Notes under the pieces: model-generated
What the model was told of the DNA's origin: nothing
Seen by the model: the letters and a program-made list of their open reading frames with translations, nothing else
Database searches by the model: none
Position numbers and translations under genes: made by a program
Shown: positions 62,787 to 64,000 of the stretch, piece after piece
Layout of the letters: each line of letters begins with the position of its first letter
Position numbering within the stretch: position 1 is the first letter of the stretch
Assembly (NCBI GenBank): GCA_045226255.1
Contig: JBGVCG010000029.1
Coordinates: forward strand, 1 to 64,000
Origin: UBA1181 sp045226255
GTDB taxonomy: Bacteria > Bacteroidota > Bacteroidia > Bacteroidales > Paludibacteraceae
Reading direction: 5' to 3'
Length of the DNA stretch: 64,000 nucleotides

Positions 62787-64000
62787 ATGAATTTCAACAT
62801 CAGGGAAAATAGGATCGAATATTGTTATCCTCTGCTGGCGTACGAGGATGGCAGGTATCTCATATCGAAGAGCGGCGACGTGACGCGTCTCTTCGAGGCC
62901 GAGATGCCGCAGATATTCTCCTCATCGAACAGGGAGCTTTTCGCGTTCCATGACGCGTGGGTGCGCGCGCTGAACTGCCTGCCGACGTACAGCGTCGTGC
63001 ACAAGCAGGATGTTTTCACGGAAAACCAGTACGTGGACACCACGCCCGATGACTCCTTCCTCCGTAAACTCTCCAGGCAACACTTCAACGGAAAGAAGTG
63101 TCTGACGCATAAATGCTATGTCTACGTGTCGCTGTCCACCGAGAAGAACCTGCGCAGCATGGCTTCCGGCAACCTGCTCCTGAGGAACAGGCTCCTTCCG
63201 CCGGAGGCGCTCGACAGGGGCAGGCTGGACAAGTTCAACGACAGCGTGGACCAGTTCAGGCAGATACTGCTGGATTCGGGCTTCCGCCTCAGGGAACTGA
63301 GCGAGGACGAGATATTCGGAGAGGAGGGCGGATTCGGACTGCTCGACAAATACATTTCCTTGAATTTTTCGGGAGGGGGAGAGGTGCTCAAGGACCTGCA
63401 GACGGAGGAGAACGACCTGAAGGTGGGCGACGATTACGTCAGCTGCTTCTCCATCGGGGATCTGGGCGACCTGCCCAGCGGAGTGTGTTCGGCCGTGCGC
63501 AACGAGGTGCTGTCCACCGACGTGAGCGAGGTGAGCAACTGCTACGTGAGCGACCTCTGCATGGGTCTGCCGTTCAACCACATCTACAACCAGTATTTCT
63601 TCATGGTCGATACCCAGAAAGTGTTGGCCGAACTCGAAAAGGAGGGGAAGAGGATGTCTTCCTTCTCCGCTATATCAAGGGAGAATGCGGTGAACTGTGA
63701 GTATAACACGGAGTTCCTCAACGAGGCGCATACATCGGGCAACAAGGTCGTGCATGCGGCGTTCAACCTGATGGCGTGGGACAGTAGCCACAAGCGTCTT
63801 CTCGCGAAGAACAGCCAGATAGCTTCCGCTTTGGCCCTGCTCGGTTGCGTGGCGCGCAAGTGCGAGGTCATCGTGCCGCACCTCTTCTGGGCCGGCATAC
63901 CGGGCGCGGCGAGCAACTACCCCTCGACGATGAAGTTCCTCAGCTTCCTTCCGGAGGCGTGCTGCTTCATCAACTGCGAATCAAACTATAGGGATATATG
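62787..64000 (+). CDS. traG: Conjugal transfer ATPase TraG (VirB4-like), cut by the window edge
   Basis: The frame opens at ATG 62787, 2 bases after traF, and stays open to base 64000 (404 codons), so only the N-terminal domain is present and the Walker motifs are beyond the edge. The start (NFNIRENRIEYCYPLLAYED) and segments such as FFMVDTQKVLAELEKEGKRM and VAHAAF-type strands fit the VirB4-like TraG that follows TraF in Bacteroides elements. Codons 195-200 or so (FSGGGE) contain one copy of the dispersed G-rich motif (63368-63383). Confidence 0.85.
   Translation, partial: MNFNIRENRIEYCYPLLAYEDGRYLISKSGDVTRLFEAEMPQIFSSSNRELFAFHDAWVRALNCLPTYSVVHKQDVFTENQYVDTTPDDSFLRKLSRQHFNGKKCLTHKCYVYVSLSTEKNLRSMASGNLLLRNRLLPPEALDRGRLDKFNDSVDQFRQILLDSGFRLRELSEDEIFGEEGGFGLLDKYISLNFSGGGEVLKDLQTEENDLKVGDDYVSCFSIGDLGDLPSGVCSAVRNEVLSTDVSEVSNCYVSDLCMGLPFNHIYNQYFFMVDTQKVLAELEKEGKRMSSFSAISRENAVNCEYNTEFLNEAHTSGNKVVHAAFNLMAWDSSHKRLLAKNSQIASALALLGCVARKCEVIVPHLFWAGIPGAASNYPSTMKFLSFLPEACCFINCESNYRDI

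Noticed and set aside
63113..63700. 195-residue frame overlapping traG
   Set aside because: Arg/Gly/Gln-rich shadow of the traG frame; traG itself is supported by order and coupling to traF.

Overview
The window reads as part of a large conjugative plasmid, or a plasmid-like integrative element, from the order Bacteroidales. Four things point there. Promoters carry the Bacteroidetes -7 box TAnnTTTG. There is a Bacteroides-type mobilisation and transfer set (MobC, MOBP relaxase, VirD4-type coupling protein, TraE/TraF/TraG, PcfJ/PcfK, DUF3945-type proteins). A Rep_3/RepB initiator sits beside an iteron origin. A giant surface protein ends in a type IX secretion-like tail. No rRNA, tRNA, insertion sequence or CRISPR array was seen.

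Layout. 1-720 is a left flank with no supported gene. 720-12792 is a type I restriction-modification locus (hsdR, hsdM, a small membrane protein, hsdS) arranged as a shufflon: four copies of a 14-bp near-palindrome, a tyrosine recombinase, an alternative HsdS N-terminal half, a silent HsdS C-terminal half, a PIN-domain membrane protein and a putAbiC-like abortive-infection protein. 12893-20600 holds accessory genes (unknowns, a secreted protein, a small outer-membrane barrel, a probable ribbon-helix-helix regulator, SSB, a RadC-like protein) and four plus-strand candidate small RNAs. 20870-42750, all on the minus strand, carries a TOPRIM primase-like protein, a 3335-residue methylase-helicase, DUF3945-type proteins, an XRE regulator, the coupling protein, the relaxase and MobC. 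42777-45560 holds a stem-loop array that may be oriT, AT-rich repeats and a large iteron origin. 45565-47043 is the replication initiator. 47139-57836 is one 3565-residue secreted repeat protein. 57928-59697 is pcfJ/pcfK. 59996-64000 is the start of the transfer operon (ParA/TraA, a TraB-like partner, an acidic membrane protein, TraE, TraF and a TraG cut by the window edge).

Three observations stand out. (1) Nine minus-strand genes carry a leader related to CTAACATTAAAATTTT just before the start codon. One further copy has no gene behind it and instead lies in a plus-strand promoter-hairpin-terminator unit at 20775-20871. An RNA from that unit would expose 18 nt perfectly complementary to the radC leader and complementary over shorter stretches to the others, so it may be a small RNA with many targets on the element. 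(2) A 170-residue protein-like frame (30810-31322) lies inside the methylase-helicase gene and covers exactly its only long Gly/Arg/Asp-rich linker, which suggests overprinting. (3) The shufflon site codes for NRDL in one orientation and NPDL in the other. Inversions can pair two N-terminal with two C-terminal specificity halves, and the downstream slot reads in frame into the abortive-infection gene.

Other structure: iteron pairs spaced exactly 167-168 bp apart in the origin, a dispersed G-rich motif near TTAGGGAGGGGGAGAG (also inside two coding regions), and a 106-bp promoter module present twice, 39.1 kb apart.
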